Numbered from the stretch's first letter, positions 53,716 to 63,596 are shown. The stretch: 64,000 bases of DNA from Thalassotalea sp. (GCA_022448425.1 JAKVCY010000009.1:18984-82983); one strand, 5' to 3'. Notes: generated by a model from the sequence alone, not told the origin. Numbers and translations: made by a program.

Positions 53716-54969
53716 TTAAATTCTGGTTTCTAGACGTTTATCTTTATTGCGAACATTCTGGGTGAAAGAGCCCGTTTGCTTCTTGCCCTTACTTGCGTGT
53801 ATCGCATTGATGTACTTGCTCCATTGGCGCTCGCTTAGGTAGCCAATGTGGATATCAGCTTCCTGTCGTACATCGTTGATGACCGCACCTTCAACGATTG
53901 TAGCGATGATGTAATCTTGGAAGTTTTTGCAATACATGTTTTTGATCTTGCGACTTCCGTTCTCTTCAAAGATTGCCTCTAATCCTACGCTAATATCACT
54001 GTCACACTTCTCAGTTAAGATTTGTGTTACACGGCTAACAGCTTGCGCGTGTTGACGCACGTTGGGAAGTTGAATGGTCTTCTCATAAAAAGCGAGCGCA
54101 TTGTCTTGGTTTAAAAACCAAAGGTTGTAGCGGCCATCCTGACACTTCATCTCATGCTTTGTTATCGCACGTCGATTTAGACCTGGCTTTAAACCAGAAT
54201 TCACAGAATAGAAGCTTAAGCCGAAGTTATTGTTATTGTCTGTTTCAGGAAAGAAGTAACCAACAAGCGCGTCTCGTCTTGGTGCTAAAGTATTCGACTG
54301 TGGGTAATCGAAATCCGGTATCTTCGATATCTTACAGTTGTCGATTGATGAAAGCAGTAAGCCACGATCGACGCTCAGTGGCACAGTGTCAATGTTAAAG
54401 TCGCCTTCTAACGCGGCGATATTTTCCATGCGAATCGCGATTTGACGCTTCTCTCGGTCAACAAGGTAGTCGTCGAAATTTGAGAAGTTATGCTCTTTAG
54501 CATCCTCTTTAGCATCTCGGTAGATATAAAGAGGCAACCCGTATTGTTGAGCTAGATTGACGTCGTTTTGATAACTTTCAAAGTCTTCATAACCATAGTC
54601 TTGAGCCTCTAACAATTTCACATAATCTTGATAGTTAGTAAGACCTAAGTCTCTCACTTTCTTCATTTCACGTTGGTATGCTTGAAGAGGCAATCCAAAA
54701 CTATCGGCTTGATTGAGCTCTGCTTGGTATTTGTCAAAAGAGCTATAACCATACTGTTCAGCAACGGCTTGTTTACGTTCGAATTCGGCAAAATAGTAAA
54801 GTGGAATGTAGCCTAAACAACAGATGATAAAGTAAGAGAAAGCGATCGGACGATTGACTAGCTTAATTGCTTGGTTCAATTTGTTATTTAGCAGCTTGGC
54901 CACATTTATTAGCAAGTAAAATGCAATAATTGCCAAAAGTATTGCAATTGATATTACCGTAACACTCAT
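53716..54969 (-). CDS. Membrane protein with six short tandem repeats, unknown function
   Basis: 417 residues from the ATG at 54969 (MSVTVISIAILLAIIAFYLL); the frame is open 15 codons further up. Two membrane helices (about 4-24 and 40-62) precede a repeat region (about 68-172) of six units of about 17-18 residues. Unit examples are AEQYGYSSFDKYQAELNQ, ADSFGLPLQAYQREMKKV, RDLGLTNYQDYVKLLEA, QDYGYEDFESYQNDVNL, AQQYGLPLYIYRDAKED and AKEHNFSNFDDYLVDRE. The C-terminal 240 residues look globular, with several cysteines (NCKIS, MKCQDG, EKCDSD, MYCKNF). I do not recognise the family. It stands alone. Confidence 0.75.
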   Translation of the reverse strand: MSVTVISIAILLAIIAFYLLINVAKLLNNKLNQAIKLVNRPIAFSYFIICCLGYIPLYYFAEFERKQAVAEQYGYSSFDKYQAELNQADSFGLPLQAYQREMKKVRDLGLTNYQDYVKLLEAQDYGYEDFESYQNDVNLAQQYGLPLYIYRDAKEDAKEHNFSNFDDYLVDREKRQIAIRMENIAALEGDFNIDTVPLSVDRGLLLSSIDNCKISKIPDFDYPQSNTLAPRRDALVGYFFPETDNNNNFGLSFYSVNSGLKPGLNRRAITKHEMKCQDGRYNLWFLNQDNALAFYEKTIQLPNVRQHAQAVSRVTQILTEKCDSDISVGLEAIFEENGSRKIKNMYCKNFQDYIIATIVEGAVINDVRQEADIHIGYLSERQWSKYINAIHASKGKKQTGSFTQNVRNKDKRLETRI

Positions 54970-55253
54970 CTTCAACCCTGTGATATTGCTAGGACTAATA
55001 CAGCTCAGTGCCATTTCAATAGGAGAAATAAGCTAAACTACTCTGTGATTATTCTATGTCTATTTATTATGTCTGCTGAAGCCAAGGCATATGGGCTTGG
55101 CAAATGCTTTGTCATTCATATTTTTGATTCAGCAATTGTCGATAAAATCGTTAGAATGATTAATTTACGGGTATAGTAACAATAATATACAAATTGGCAA
55201 GTCAATCACCTTTTTGTCTAAAACTGTATAATTTATACACTTTGACTCAAAGG

Positions 55254-56219
55254 CTAGCTACCGCAAACTAAAGTTTGTTTGAAGACTAAGCTGTCAGATA
55301 AAGCTTGGTTGGTAGGTAATGGTTCATAACCGTCTAAAAAGTAAATTACTTGGTTGCCCATTTCTGCGAGTTCAATAGCGTGTTGATAGTTGACGGCAAT
55401 AGACGAAGCAACTGTTTGTGGGTATTTTTCGGCATCGCGTCGCACGTATTCCAGCAATTCAGTATTTACTTCTTGATCGTAAAAAACGGCATCGGCAAAT
55501 TGTAGGGCTTTATGTGCTGCCAAGGTTAGGTGATCAGGGTTGCCTGCCATTGTATGGATAAAGGTAATACTTCCTGACGGGGGCAAAATTTCTTGCTTTA
55601 AATTGGCAAATAATTGTTTTTCGGCTTGTGTGACACTTCCGTTGAGGATATTCTCCCCGATACTGCCTCTTAACGTTTGCTCCCAAAACGTACGTCTATT
55701 GGTTAGCCCTTTCACACGAGCTTTTACGTGATCGCGGAACTTAAGAGAGAAGTCTGCTAACTTTCCGTAACCTCTAGGCATAATTTTCTCGATTTGTTCA
55801 CGCAGCATTCTTACTAGTATTGGCGCACTACCTGAACTGGAAATTGCAACTATCATCGGTGTGCGGTCAATGATTGAAGGAGTGATGTAGTTACAAAGCT
55901 CTGGTTGGTCAACTACATTTACCAGTAAATTTAATTGATCTGCCTCTTTTTGCACATCTGCATTTACCGCTTCGTCATCGGTAGCTGCAATAACCATTGT
56001 CATGTTTGTCATATGGCCTGTCTGATAATTATGTGCCAACCACGTTAGATTGTTTTCCTTGATGAGCCTTTGCACCGTAATACCGACTTTGGCACTCATT
56101 ACGGTAATCTGCTGAGTCGACTTTAATAACAGCTCGATCTTTCTTGCAGCTACTTCACCACCACCTATTACCAAGGCGTTAATACCACGGGCGTCGAGAA
56201 AAATTGGAAAGTATTTCAT
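55254..56219 (-). CDS. cysG: Siroheme synthase with eroded methyltransferase domain (CysG-B type)
   Basis: 321 residues. The N-terminal 200 or so form a complete precorrin-2 dehydrogenase / ferrochelatase: NAD motif VIGGGEVAARKIELL (about 17-31), the catalytic Asp in LVNVVDQPELCNY and ISSSGSAPILVRMLREQIE. The last 105 residues look like the start of the uroporphyrinogen methyltransferase domain of full CysG (GNPDHLTLAAHKALQFADAVFYD, LLEYVRRDAEKY). However, they lack its glycine loop and stop after about 40% of the domain. Dehydrogenase/chelatase activity is expected; methyltransferase activity is not. Confidence 0.85.
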   Translation of the reverse strand: MKYFPIFLDARGINALVIGGGEVAARKIELLLKSTQQITVMSAKVGITVQRLIKENNLTWLAHNYQTGHMTNMTMVIAATDDEAVNADVQKEADQLNLLVNVVDQPELCNYITPSIIDRTPMIVAISSSGSAPILVRMLREQIEKIMPRGYGKLADFSLKFRDHVKARVKGLTNRRTFWEQTLRGSIGENILNGSVTQAEKQLFANLKQEILPPSGSITFIHTMAGNPDHLTLAAHKALQFADAVFYDQEVNTELLEYVRRDAEKYPQTVASSIAVNYQHAIELAEMGNQVIYFLDGYEPLPTNQALSDSLVFKQTLVCGS

Positions 56220-56445
56220 TCTATTAAGTGCAGTGCGTTTTTGATTGTTTGATATTGTCGGTTTTAAGGTCCATTTTCCAGTGCTTTTTAAGTTTTATCT
56301 ATTCTTTCTTTTTCTTCTTTATTCTATGGCTGTATTCAGTGTTCGATACTTTTTCGAGAACATAAGATAGCTAAACACCCGTAGTCACATGATAGCCTGC
56401 AATGTTAAACTTAGCGTTAAGAACTATTAATAGAGAATCCTATAA

Positions 56446-57333
56446 ATGCCTTGGATCCAATTACGCCTGCAAGCAAATGAAGAAACTGCAGAAAAATATA
56501 GCGACTGGCTAAGTGCTAGTGGTGCGCAAGCGGTTACTTTTATAGACGCAAAAGACACACCAATATATGAACCGTTGCCAGGTGATGAAGTTATTTATTG
56601 GTCGAATACGATTGTTATGGGCTTGTATGATGCTGCACATGACATGGATAAAGTCATCGGTTATTTAAAGTCTATTCATCCAGATAAAGGTGATATGGCA
56701 TATAAACTTGAGCAACTTGAAGACAAAGATTGGGAAAGAGAGTGGATGGACAACTTCCATCCACTCAAGTTTGGTGAGCGTTTGTGGATATGTCCTAGCT
56801 GGCTTGAAGTGCCTGACGAAAATGCCGTTAATGTTATGCTCGACCCTGGTCTCGCATTCGGCACTGGTACCCACCCAACGACTGCATTATGTTTAACTTG
56901 GCTTGACGGACTAGACCTTCAAGGTAAGACAGTCGTTGATTTTGGTTGTGGCTCAGGCATTTTATCGTTAGCCGCACTAAAGCTTGGTGCAGAGAAAGTG
57001 ATTGGTATTGATATCGACCCTCAAGCGTTACAGGCGAGTAAGGAAAATGCTAAGCGTAATGGCTGTGAAGGTCGCCTTGAACTCTATCTACCTAAAGATC
57101 AGCCAAGTCTTCAAGCGGACGTTGTTGTTGCGAATATATTGGCAGGGCCGTTGAAAGAGCTTGCACCGACGATTATTGAATTCGTAGCACCAAATGGTTT
57201 GTTAGCATTATCTGGTGTATTGGAAAACCAAGCACCAGAATTACAGACGATTTATGGTCAATGGTGTGATATGGACCCGATTCAAGTTCAGGACGAGTGG
57301 GTCAGGCTTTCTGGGCTTCGCAAGCAAGATTAG
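56446..57333 (+). CDS. prmA: Ribosomal protein L11 methyltransferase
   Basis: 295 residues, usual length. The N-terminal L11-binding part ([20 protein letters not shown]) is followed by a SAM-dependent core: [38 protein letters not shown], the acidic [10 protein letters not shown] and [13 protein letters not shown]. It trimethylates L11. It precedes dusB-fis, as in E. coli. Confidence 0.97.
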   Translation: MPWIQLRLQANEETAEKYSDWLSASGAQAVTFIDAKDTPIYEPLPGDEVIYWSNTIVMGLYDAAHDMDKVIGYLKSIHPDKGDMAYKLEQLEDKDWEREWMDNFHPLKFGERLWICPSWLEVPDENAVNVMLDPGLAFGTGTHPTTALCLTWLDGLDLQGKTVVDFGCGSGILSLAALKLGAEKVIGIDIDPQALQASKENAKRNGCEGRLELYLPKDQPSLQADVVVANILAGPLKELAPTIIEFVAPNGLLALSGVLENQAPELQTIYGQWCDMDPIQVQDEWVRLSGLRKQD

Positions 57334-57462
57334 ACCAGTAATTTGTCAGTAAAAGTCAAGCAGAAAATGAGTTTGCCTGCTCATTTTCTGTGCCCATTAA
57401 AAATTAATAAAAAGTCAATATAAAAAAATCAAAAAAAATACGAATTTGTTCAATTTATATCC

Positions 57463-57491
57463 TTTTCAATCCCCAAAAAAACACGTAAACT
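57463..57491 (+). promoter_or_regulatory. dusB-fis promoter with GC-rich discriminator
   Basis: TTTTCA (57463-57468), a 17-nt spacer, TAAACT (57486-57491), then GTGCGCCC. In E. coli the dusB-fis promoter also has a GC-rich discriminator and is tied to growth rate. An AT-rich stretch lies upstream. Confidence 0.6.
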
Positions 57492-57527
57492 GTGCGCCCT
57501 TTTGACCAAGAGCTCAAAAAAACAACA

Positions 57528-58496
57528 GTGAAGATAGGTGAATACCAGTTAGCGAGTAATGTAATACTTGCCCCTATGGCGGGAGTTACAGACAAGCCAT
57601 TTAGGCAGTTATGTTGTCAGATGGGCGCTGGTCTCGCGGTATCTGAAATGGTGTCAGCCAATCCAAAAGTTTGGAATACCGAAAAATCAAAGTTACGAAT
57701 GGTACACAGCGCTGAAGCGCGTATTCGTTCTGTACAGATTGCAGGTTCCGATCCAGAAGAGATGGCATTTGCAGCTCAAGTGAATGTTGAAAGCGGTGCA
57801 CAAATTATTGATATCAATATGGGTTGCCCTGCAAAGAAAGTCAACAAGAAGCTAGCCGGTTCCGCGTTGCTTAAAGAGCCTTCGCAGGTTGAACAAATTG
57901 TTAAGTCAGTTGTCAATGCTGTGGATGTGCCTGTGACGTTAAAAATCAGAACGGGTTGGTGTGAAAACACAAGAAATGGGATTGAGATAGCAAAAATTGC
58001 TGATCACAACGGCATTCAGTCGTTAGCTGTTCATGGTCGAACTCGTTGCGATTTCTATAAAGGAAACGCTGAGTATCAAACCATTAAGGCAATCAAACAG
58101 GCAATTTCAATTCCGGTCGTCGCCAATGGTGATATTACTTCTGCGCAGAAAGCAAAAGAAGTATTAGATATCACTGGAGCAGATGCCGTCATGGTTGGTC
58201 GAGGCGCACAAGGTCGTCCTTGGATTTTTAGAGAAATTAATCATTTTCTAAGAACAGGACAACTAATGGATCCACCTTCATTGGATGAAGTTCGCTCAAT
58301 ATTAATTGAGCATGTAAAAGAATTGCACCAATTTTACGGTGACTTTATGGGGCTGAGAATAGCCCGTAAACATGTTTCTTGGTACATGCAAACGCATGAA
58401 CAAGGTAAAGCATTTCGATCAAGTTTTAATGCACTCGAGTCAACCAGCGAGCAGCTTGAGTCATTAAGCGTGTATTTTGATAACTTAACTAGATAA
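57528..58496 (+). CDS. dusB: tRNA-dihydrouridine synthase B
   Basis: 322 residues from a GTG at 57528 ([20 protein letters not shown]). A GTG at 57492 keeps the frame open, but it lies in the promoter discriminator and the family starts at the later position. FMN-binding TIM barrel: [35 protein letters not shown] with the catalytic Cys, [18 protein letters not shown] and [12 protein letters not shown]. It reduces uridines in the tRNA D-loop. It is followed by fis after 13 nt. Confidence 0.96.
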   Translation: MKIGEYQLASNVILAPMAGVTDKPFRQLCCQMGAGLAVSEMVSANPKVWNTEKSKLRMVHSAEARIRSVQIAGSDPEEMAFAAQVNVESGAQIIDINMGCPAKKVNKKLAGSALLKEPSQVEQIVKSVVNAVDVPVTLKIRTGWCENTRNGIEIAKIADHNGIQSLAVHGRTRCDFYKGNAEYQTIKAIKQAISIPVVANGDITSAQKAKEVLDITGADAVMVGRGAQGRPWIFREINHFLRTGQLMDPPSLDEVRSILIEHVKELHQFYGDFMGLRIARKHVSWYMQTHEQGKAFRSSFNALESTSEQLESLSVYFDNLTR

Positions 58497-58509
58497 GAGC
58501 TTAAACTTT

Positions 58510-58806
58510 ATGTTTGAACAAAATATTTCTTCTCCATTCATTACTAACGTTACTGAAGTTCAGCAACAGCAATCAAAAGCGTCTCCACTTCGCACGCAAG
58601 CAAAAATTGCAATTAAAAACTACTTATCACAATTAAATGGTAACGACGTTGATGATATGTACGAATTAGTGCTTTCAGAAATCGAAGCGCCAATGTTAGA
58701 AGAAGTAATGCAATACACACGTGGCAACCAAACACGTGCAGCTAACTTACTAGGTATCAACCGTGGTACTTTACGTAAGAAGTTAAAGAAATACGGCATG
58801 AACTAA
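58510..58806 (+). CDS. fis: DNA-binding protein Fis
   Basis: 98 residues, the E. coli Fis length. The C-terminal helix-turn-helix is nearly invariant: [29 protein letters not shown] (key part [19 protein letters not shown]). It is a nucleoid protein that bends DNA and activates rRNA promoters; it may act on the rRNA-like promoter at the right edge. It is co-transcribed with dusB. Confidence 0.98.
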   Translation: MFEQNISSPFITNVTEVQQQQSKASPLRTQAKIAIKNYLSQLNGNDVDDMYELVLSEIEAPMLEEVMQYTRGNQTRAANLLGINRGTLRKKLKKYGMN

Positions 58807-58831
58807 TGCCACGCAGGCTAAGCCTGCAACC

Positions 58832-58860
58832 GAAAGCACCTTAGGGTGCTTTCTTTGTTT
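58832..58860 (+). terminator. Terminator of dusB-fis
   Basis: AAAGCACC / GGTGCTTT (58833-58840 with 58845-58852), then CTTTGTTTTT. A second perfect hairpin, GCAGGCT / AGCCTGC (58813-58827), precedes it right after the fis stop. Confidence 0.88.
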
Positions 58861-59003
58861 TTAGGCTTTGAGAAACTGAACCATATAGTCAAGTTTTAAG
58901 TCGCCATACTAATCGCAGGAGCGATACTGACAACGCAGTAATGCCATGGATATATGTCATAGGCCAGACCAAATTAATCAATAAATAGGTAATCAAAATA
59001 GCA

Positions 59004-60602
59004 ATGAATACCCCACGCCCAATCAAACGCGCACTGTTAAGTGTTTCTGATAAAACTGGTATTGTTGAATTCGCTCGCGCACTTGCGCAAAAAGGTGTTG
59101 ATATCTTATCAACAGGTGGCACCGCAAAGTTACTTGCTGAAAACGGCATTAACGTGACAGAAGTGTCTGACTACACAGGTCACCCAGAAATTATGGATGG
59201 TCGTGTAAAAACGCTTCACCCTAAAGTTCATGGTGGTATTTTAGCGCGTCGCGGTACTGACGAAGCGGTAATGAGTGAAAACAATATCGACGCGATTGAT
59301 ATGGTTGTTGTTAACCTTTACCCATTTGCAAACACTGTAGCTAAAGAAGATTGTAGCCTAGAAGATGCGATTGAAAATATCGATATCGGTGGTCCTACAA
59401 TGGTTCGTGCCGCTGCGAAAAATCACAAAGACGTTACAATTATCGTTAACGCACATGATTACGATCGTGTGTTAGCGGAAATGGACGCAAACGAAGGTTC
59501 ATTAACGTACAAAACTCGCTTCAATTTAGCGATTGCTGCTTACGAACACACTGCAAGCTACGACGGTATGATTGCTAACTACTTCGGCCAAATGCTACCT
59601 GCACATGGCGAAGAAGGTGAGGCTGATTTCGACAACAAGAAGAAATTCCCACGCACGTTCAATAGTCAATTTGTTAAAGTACAAGACTTACGTTACGGTG
59701 AAAATTCTCATCAAGACGCTGCTTTCTATGTTGAAGCAGATCCACAAGAAGCGTCAGTTTCAACGGCAACTCAGTTGCAAGGTAAAGCATTATCGTACAA
59801 CAACATTGCAGATACAGATGCTGCATTAGAGTGCGTTAAAGAATTTGAAGAACCTGCATGTGTTATCGTTAAGCACGCTAACCCTTGTGGTGTAGCGATC
59901 GGTGAAAGCATCATCGCTGCTTATGAAAGTGCATACACAACAGATCCTACATCAGCATTTGGTGGCATTATCGCGTTTAACCGCGAGTTAGATGCAGATA
60001 CAGCCGAAGCTATTATCTCTCGTCAGTTCGTTGAAGTGATTATTGCGCCATCAGTGTCAGAAGGTGCTGCACAAATCTTGGCAGCTAAACCGAATGTACG
60101 TGTATTGAGCTGTGGTCAATGGGGTAAACAAACAACAGGTTTCGACTTCAAACGTGTTAATGGCGGCTTATTAATTCAAGATCGCGACCAAGGTCGTGTT
60201 AGCGATGATGAATTAAAGGTTGTAACTAAGCGTCAGCCAACTGAAGAAGAAATGGGCGACCTTAAGTTCTGCTGGAAAGTAGCGAAGTACGTTAAATCAA
60301 ACGCGATCGTTTATGTGAAAAACTCAATGACTATCGGTGTCGGGGCAGGTCAAATGAGCCGAGTATACTCTGCGAAAGTTGCAGGTATTAAAGCGGCAGA
60401 TGAAAACCTAGAGGTTGCTGGCTCTGTAATGGCATCTGATGCATTCTTTCCATTCCGTGATGGTATTGATGCTGCTGCTGAAGCGGGCATTACAGCGGTA
60501 ATTCAACCGGGTGGCTCAATGCGTGATGAAGAAGTTATCGCTGCAGCCGATGAGCACGGCATGGCGATGGTCTTCACAGGCATGCGTCACTTCCGTCACT
60601 AA
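59004..60602 (+). CDS. purH: Bifunctional purine biosynthesis protein PurH
   Basis: 532 residues. The N-terminal IMP cyclohydrolase domain has [27 protein letters not shown] and [20 protein letters not shown] (key parts). The C-terminal AICAR transformylase domain has [25 protein letters not shown] and [20 protein letters not shown]. It performs the last two steps of IMP synthesis. No PurR box (ACGCAAACGTTTGCGT type) was seen upstream. purD follows after an unrelated gene. Confidence 0.97.
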   Translation: MNTPRPIKRALLSVSDKTGIVEFARALAQKGVDILSTGGTAKLLAENGINVTEVSDYTGHPEIMDGRVKTLHPKVHGGILARRGTDEAVMSENNIDAIDMVVVNLYPFANTVAKEDCSLEDAIENIDIGGPTMVRAAAKNHKDVTIIVNAHDYDRVLAEMDANEGSLTYKTRFNLAIAAYEHTASYDGMIANYFGQMLPAHGEEGEADFDNKKKFPRTFNSQFVKVQDLRYGENSHQDAAFYVEADPQEASVSTATQLQGKALSYNNIADTDAALECVKEFEEPACVIVKHANPCGVAIGESIIAAYESAYTTDPTSAFGGIIAFNRELDADTAEAIISRQFVEVIIAPSVSEGAAQILAAKPNVRVLSCGQWGKQTTGFDFKRVNGGLLIQDRDQGRVSDDELKVVTKRQPTEEEMGDLKFCWKVAKYVKSNAIVYVKNSMTIGVGAGQMSRVYSAKVAGIKAADENLEVAGSVMASDAFFPFRDGIDAAAEAGITAVIQPGGSMRDEEVIAAADEHGMAMVFTGMRHFRH

Positions 60603-60620
60603 TTTAGCAATATTGTTAAA

Positions 60621-60668
60621 GGTTAGTTTGATTGAAGTAACAATATTTACTTCATAATCAGACTAACC
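60621..60668 (+). terminator. Long hairpin after purH
   Basis: A near-perfect 20-bp stem: outer arms 60621-60633 with 60656-60668 (one G-T pair), inner arms GAAGTAA / TTACTTC (60634-60640 with 60647-60653), a 6-nt loop and a 2-nt bulge. It is followed only by ATTTTC, so termination may be weak; RNA stabilisation is an alternative. Confidence 0.6.
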
Positions 60669-60880
60669 ATTTTCAATGACGTATAAATTAACTTGTCGTT
60701 AGCATTGGCAATTGATTTCAAGCGGTAAGGCGGTGAATTCATATTCGCTAACAAAATTATCGGTTAAATTGCTACTTTCTATCGACAAGTGGCTGGCGTC
60801 TGCACTGAATCTTGTTGGGAATTCTGCTATAACTTTATCGGTTCAGTTTAAACCCACATTTATTTAGTTATGGAAGAGCA

Positions 60881-61720
60881 ATGAAAAAAATAAAAACACT
60901 TCTTACTGCATCGATGTTAACGATGTCATTTGCATCAGCAAACGCGTTAGCTCACGACAGCCACAAACATGCCGAACAGCCTGCAAAAAACAACTTTGCT
61001 TTAGTTAAAGTAATCGGCGGCGATCACCGCAGCGATAAGAACAAAGCTCGCGATGTTCACCGTCACCCTAAAGAAACATTAGCTTTCTTTGGCTTCGAAC
61101 CAACAATGACCGTTGTTGAAATGGCCCCCGGTGGTGGTTGGTACACTGAGATCTTGGCTCCTGCGGTAAAAGGCCAAGGTACTTTCTACGGTGCTCACTA
61201 CCCGGATAAAGGTGACGATAGCTACGGTAGTAAGTCACGTCGTCGTTTAGAAGAAAAGATGGCAAGCAATGAGGTATTCAGTGAGGTAAAACTTACTGAC
61301 TTTACACCACGCCAAGCTTCAAATATTGCACCTGCCGGAACTGCAGATTTGGTATTAACCTTCCGTAACCTTCATAACTGGGGTGAGGACGGTGTACTTC
61401 AAATGTTCAAAGATGCACACAAAGCATTGAAAAAAGGTGGTGTGTTAGGTGTTGTTGAGCACAGAATGCCTGCTAGCCAAAACTTTGAAGAGAACAAGCG
61501 TAGTGGTTACTTCCCAGAAGCATTAACAATTGAATTAGCAGAAAAAGCTGGTTTTAAATTAGCGGCATCTAGCGAAGTAAATGCAAACCCTAAAGATACT
61601 GCTGATCACCCAAGAGGTGTGTGGACATTACCACCAGTATTAGCGCTTAAAGATGAAGACAAAGAAAAATACTTAGCAATTGGTGAAAGCGATCGCATGA
61701 CGCTTAAATTTGTTAAGTAA
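60881..61720 (+). CDS. Exported class I SAM-dependent methyltransferase-like protein
   Basis: 279 residues. It starts with a signal peptide (MKKIKTLLTASMLTMSFASA, cleavage near ALA-HDS), a His-rich segment (HDSHKHAEQ) and a methyltransferase fold: TVVEMAPGGGWYTEILAPAVK (key EMAPGGGWYTEI), TADLVLTFRNLHNW and AHKALKKGGVLGVVEHR. A periplasmic location for a SAM-dependent fold is odd, since SAM is cytoplasmic; such proteins are nevertheless common in marine proteobacteria and their function is unknown. It lies between purH and purD and ends in a strong terminator. Confidence 0.82.
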   Translation: MKKIKTLLTASMLTMSFASANALAHDSHKHAEQPAKNNFALVKVIGGDHRSDKNKARDVHRHPKETLAFFGFEPTMTVVEMAPGGGWYTEILAPAVKGQGTFYGAHYPDKGDDSYGSKSRRRLEEKMASNEVFSEVKLTDFTPRQASNIAPAGTADLVLTFRNLHNWGEDGVLQMFKDAHKALKKGGVLGVVEHRMPASQNFEENKRSGYFPEALTIELAEKAGFKLAASSEVNANPKDTADHPRGVWTLPPVLALKDEDKEKYLAIGESDRMTLKFVK

Positions 61721-61734
61721 GTTAAATAAACCAC

Positions 61735-61778
61735 AAGAAAGAGCAGTTACTGCATGGTAATGCTCTTTCTTATTATTT
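61735..61778 (+). terminator. Strong terminator between the methyltransferase gene and purD
   Basis: AAGAAAGAGCA / TGCTCTTTCTT (61735-61745 with 61761-61771), with an inner TTAC / GTAA pairing, followed by ATTATTTTA. It ends about 20-26 nt before the purD ATG. Confidence 0.88.
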
Positions 61779-61797
61779 TAGTTAGGAAAAGTAATTA

Positions 61798-63084
61798 ATG
61801 AACGTATTAGTCATAGGCAGTGGTGGTCGTGAACATGCACTAGCATGGAAAGTTGCCCAATCTTCACAAGTTGAAATAGTATTTGTTGCACCAGGTAATG
61901 CGGGAACTGCAACTGAAGACAAACTTGAGAATGTTGCAATCTCAGTAGGTGAAATTTCAACCTTAGTTACGTTTGCTAAAGAAAATAATATCGAGCTAAC
62001 CATTGTCGGGCCAGAGCAACCATTAGTTGATGGTGTTGTAGACGCATTCCAAGCAGAAGGTTTAGCTATTTTCGGCCCATCAGCAAAAGCTGCACAGCTT
62101 GAGGGCTCAAAGGTATTCACTAAAGATTTCTTAGCACGTCATGATATTCCAACAGCGGCTTACGCTAATTTTACTGAAATTGAACCTGCTTTAGCTTATG
62201 TTCGTGAACAAGGCGCGCCTATTGTTGTTAAGGCTGACGGCCTAGCAGCGGGCAAAGGTGTTATTGTTGCGATGACATTGGAAGAAGCTGAAGACGCGAT
62301 CAAAGATATGTTGGCAGGCAACGCGTTTGGCGATGCTGGTCACCGTGTAGTTATCGAAGAATTTCTAACAGGTGAAGAAGCCAGTTTCATTGTAATGGTT
62401 GACGGTAAGAATGTACTGCCATTTGCGACTAGCCAAGATCACAAACGTGCATACAACGAAGATAAAGGCCCAAACACAGGTGGAATGGGAGCTTACTCTC
62501 CAGCACCAGTGGTTACAGCAGACATTCATGACCGCATAATGAATGAAGTGATCATGCCAACTGTTGAAGGTATGGCTAAAGAAGATGCACCATATACAGG
62601 TTTCTTATATGCAGGTTTAATGATCGCTGAAGATGGCACGCCAAAAGTGATTGAATACAACTGTCGTTTTGGTGATCCTGAAACACAGCCTATTATGATG
62701 CGCTTGCAATCAGACCTAGTTGAATTGTGTATTTCCGCAACTAAAGGCGAACTAGCTGGTAAAGAAATTAGCTTTGATCCTCGCGCTGCAGTAGGCGTTG
62801 TTCTGGCTGCTGGTGGATACCCTGGTAGCTACAACAAAGGTGATGTAATTTCTGGTCTAGAAACTAATACCAATGAAGCAGCTAAAACGTTCCATGCAGG
62901 TACTGCATTGAAAGATGGCCAAGTTGTCACGGCTGGTGGTCGCGTTTTATGCGCAACAGCACTAGGTCATTCAGTAACTGAAGCACAAAAAGCCGCTTAT
63001 GAGTTACTGAATCAAATCTCTTGGGATAAAGTAGAGTTTAGAACGGATATTGCATATCGTGCGATTGCTCGTGAAAACGCATAA
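61798..63084 (+). CDS. purD: Phosphoribosylamine-glycine ligase
   Basis: 428 residues, usual length. VIGSGGREHALAWK at the N-terminus, GPEQPLVDGVVD, an ATP-grasp domain with VVKADGLAAGKGVIVA, EEFLTGEEASFIVMVDG, TGGMGAYSPAP and EYNCRFGDPETQ. It joins phosphoribosylamine and glycine in purine synthesis. In E. coli purH and purD are adjacent; here the exported methyltransferase gene and two hairpins separate them. Confidence 0.97.
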   Translation: MNVLVIGSGGREHALAWKVAQSSQVEIVFVAPGNAGTATEDKLENVAISVGEISTLVTFAKENNIELTIVGPEQPLVDGVVDAFQAEGLAIFGPSAKAAQLEGSKVFTKDFLARHDIPTAAYANFTEIEPALAYVREQGAPIVVKADGLAAGKGVIVAMTLEEAEDAIKDMLAGNAFGDAGHRVVIEEFLTGEEASFIVMVDGKNVLPFATSQDHKRAYNEDKGPNTGGMGAYSPAPVVTADIHDRIMNEVIMPTVEGMAKEDAPYTGFLYAGLMIAEDGTPKVIEYNCRFGDPETQPIMMRLQSDLVELCISATKGELAGKEISFDPRAAVGVVLAAGGYPGSYNKGDVISGLETNTNEAAKTFHAGTALKDGQVVTAGGRVLCATALGHSVTEAQKAAYELLNQISWDKVEFRTDIAYRAIARENA

Positions 63085-63098
63085 GTAGCCCAAACAAA

Positions 63099-63124
63099 AA
63101 AGCCCAGCAAATGCTGGGCTTTCT
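63099..63124. terminator. Bidirectional terminator between purD and the RRM gene
   Basis: AAAGCCCAGCA / TGCTGGGCTTT (63099-63109 with 63112-63122). An A run on the left and TTTCTTG on the right let it serve both convergent genes. Confidence 0.88.
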
Positions 63125-63140
63125 TGTAAATACTTCACGC

Positions 63141-63596
63141 TTATTCTGCGTTATCTGTTTTCTCAGGGCGCTCTTTTGCTTCCCTTACTTTCAATGTCCG
63201 TTGCTGAAATTCTGAATCATTCAACGCAGAGATTGCAGCATCTGAATCACTAGCTGCCATTTCAACGAAACCGAAACCTCTTCGTTTACCCGTATGCTTG
63301 TCTTTCATTAAACGCACTGAGTGAACAATGCCATGTGAAGAGAATAAAGTGCGAACTGCTGCTTCGTTTGCTCGGTAAGGTAAATTGCCCACATAAAGTG
63401 TTTTAATTTCACCGTTACCTTCTTGTGCACCTTTACCTGTTAATACAACCGCTGCAATGTTTGCAAACAAAGCACCAAGTGCAGCTGAGATTGCAGTAGT
63501 GTTTCCATCAAGATTTAGGGGACTCGAAACTAAATAACCGACTACGCCAGCAACAATAGCGAGCGACACCGCCGTGATAAGTTGAGAAGACTTCAT
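63141..63596 (-). CDS. RNA-binding (RRM) protein with N-terminal membrane helices
   Basis: 151 residues. Two N-terminal hydrophobic segments (about 7-25 and 35-53) precede a single RRM at about 65-140: RNP2 LYVGNL and RNP1 KRRGFGFVEM. The tail is charged (REAKERPEKTDNAE). Such membrane-tethered RRM proteins occur in Shewanella, Vibrio and relatives; their RNA targets are unknown. AGG lies 8 nt before the ATG. It is convergent with purD. Confidence 0.9.
   Translation of the reverse strand: MKSSQLITAVSLAIVAGVVGYLVSSPLNLDGNTTAISAALGALFANIAAVVLTGKGAQEGNGEIKTLYVGNLPYRANEAAVRTLFSSHGIVHSVRLMKDKHTGKRRGFGFVEMAASDSDAAISALNDSEFQQRTLKVREAKERPEKTDNAE

Noticed and set aside
55069..55176. 36-codon rightward ORF between the repeat protein and cysG
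   Set aside because: No ribosome-binding site and no recognisable protein features.
57492..57527. Upstream GTG start for dusB
   Set aside because: It lies in the GC-rich discriminator right after the -10 element, so it would be at or before the transcript start; the family start is at 57528.
58861..59003. PurR operator before purH
   Set aside because: I searched for the ACGCAAACGTTTGCGT pattern and found nothing close.
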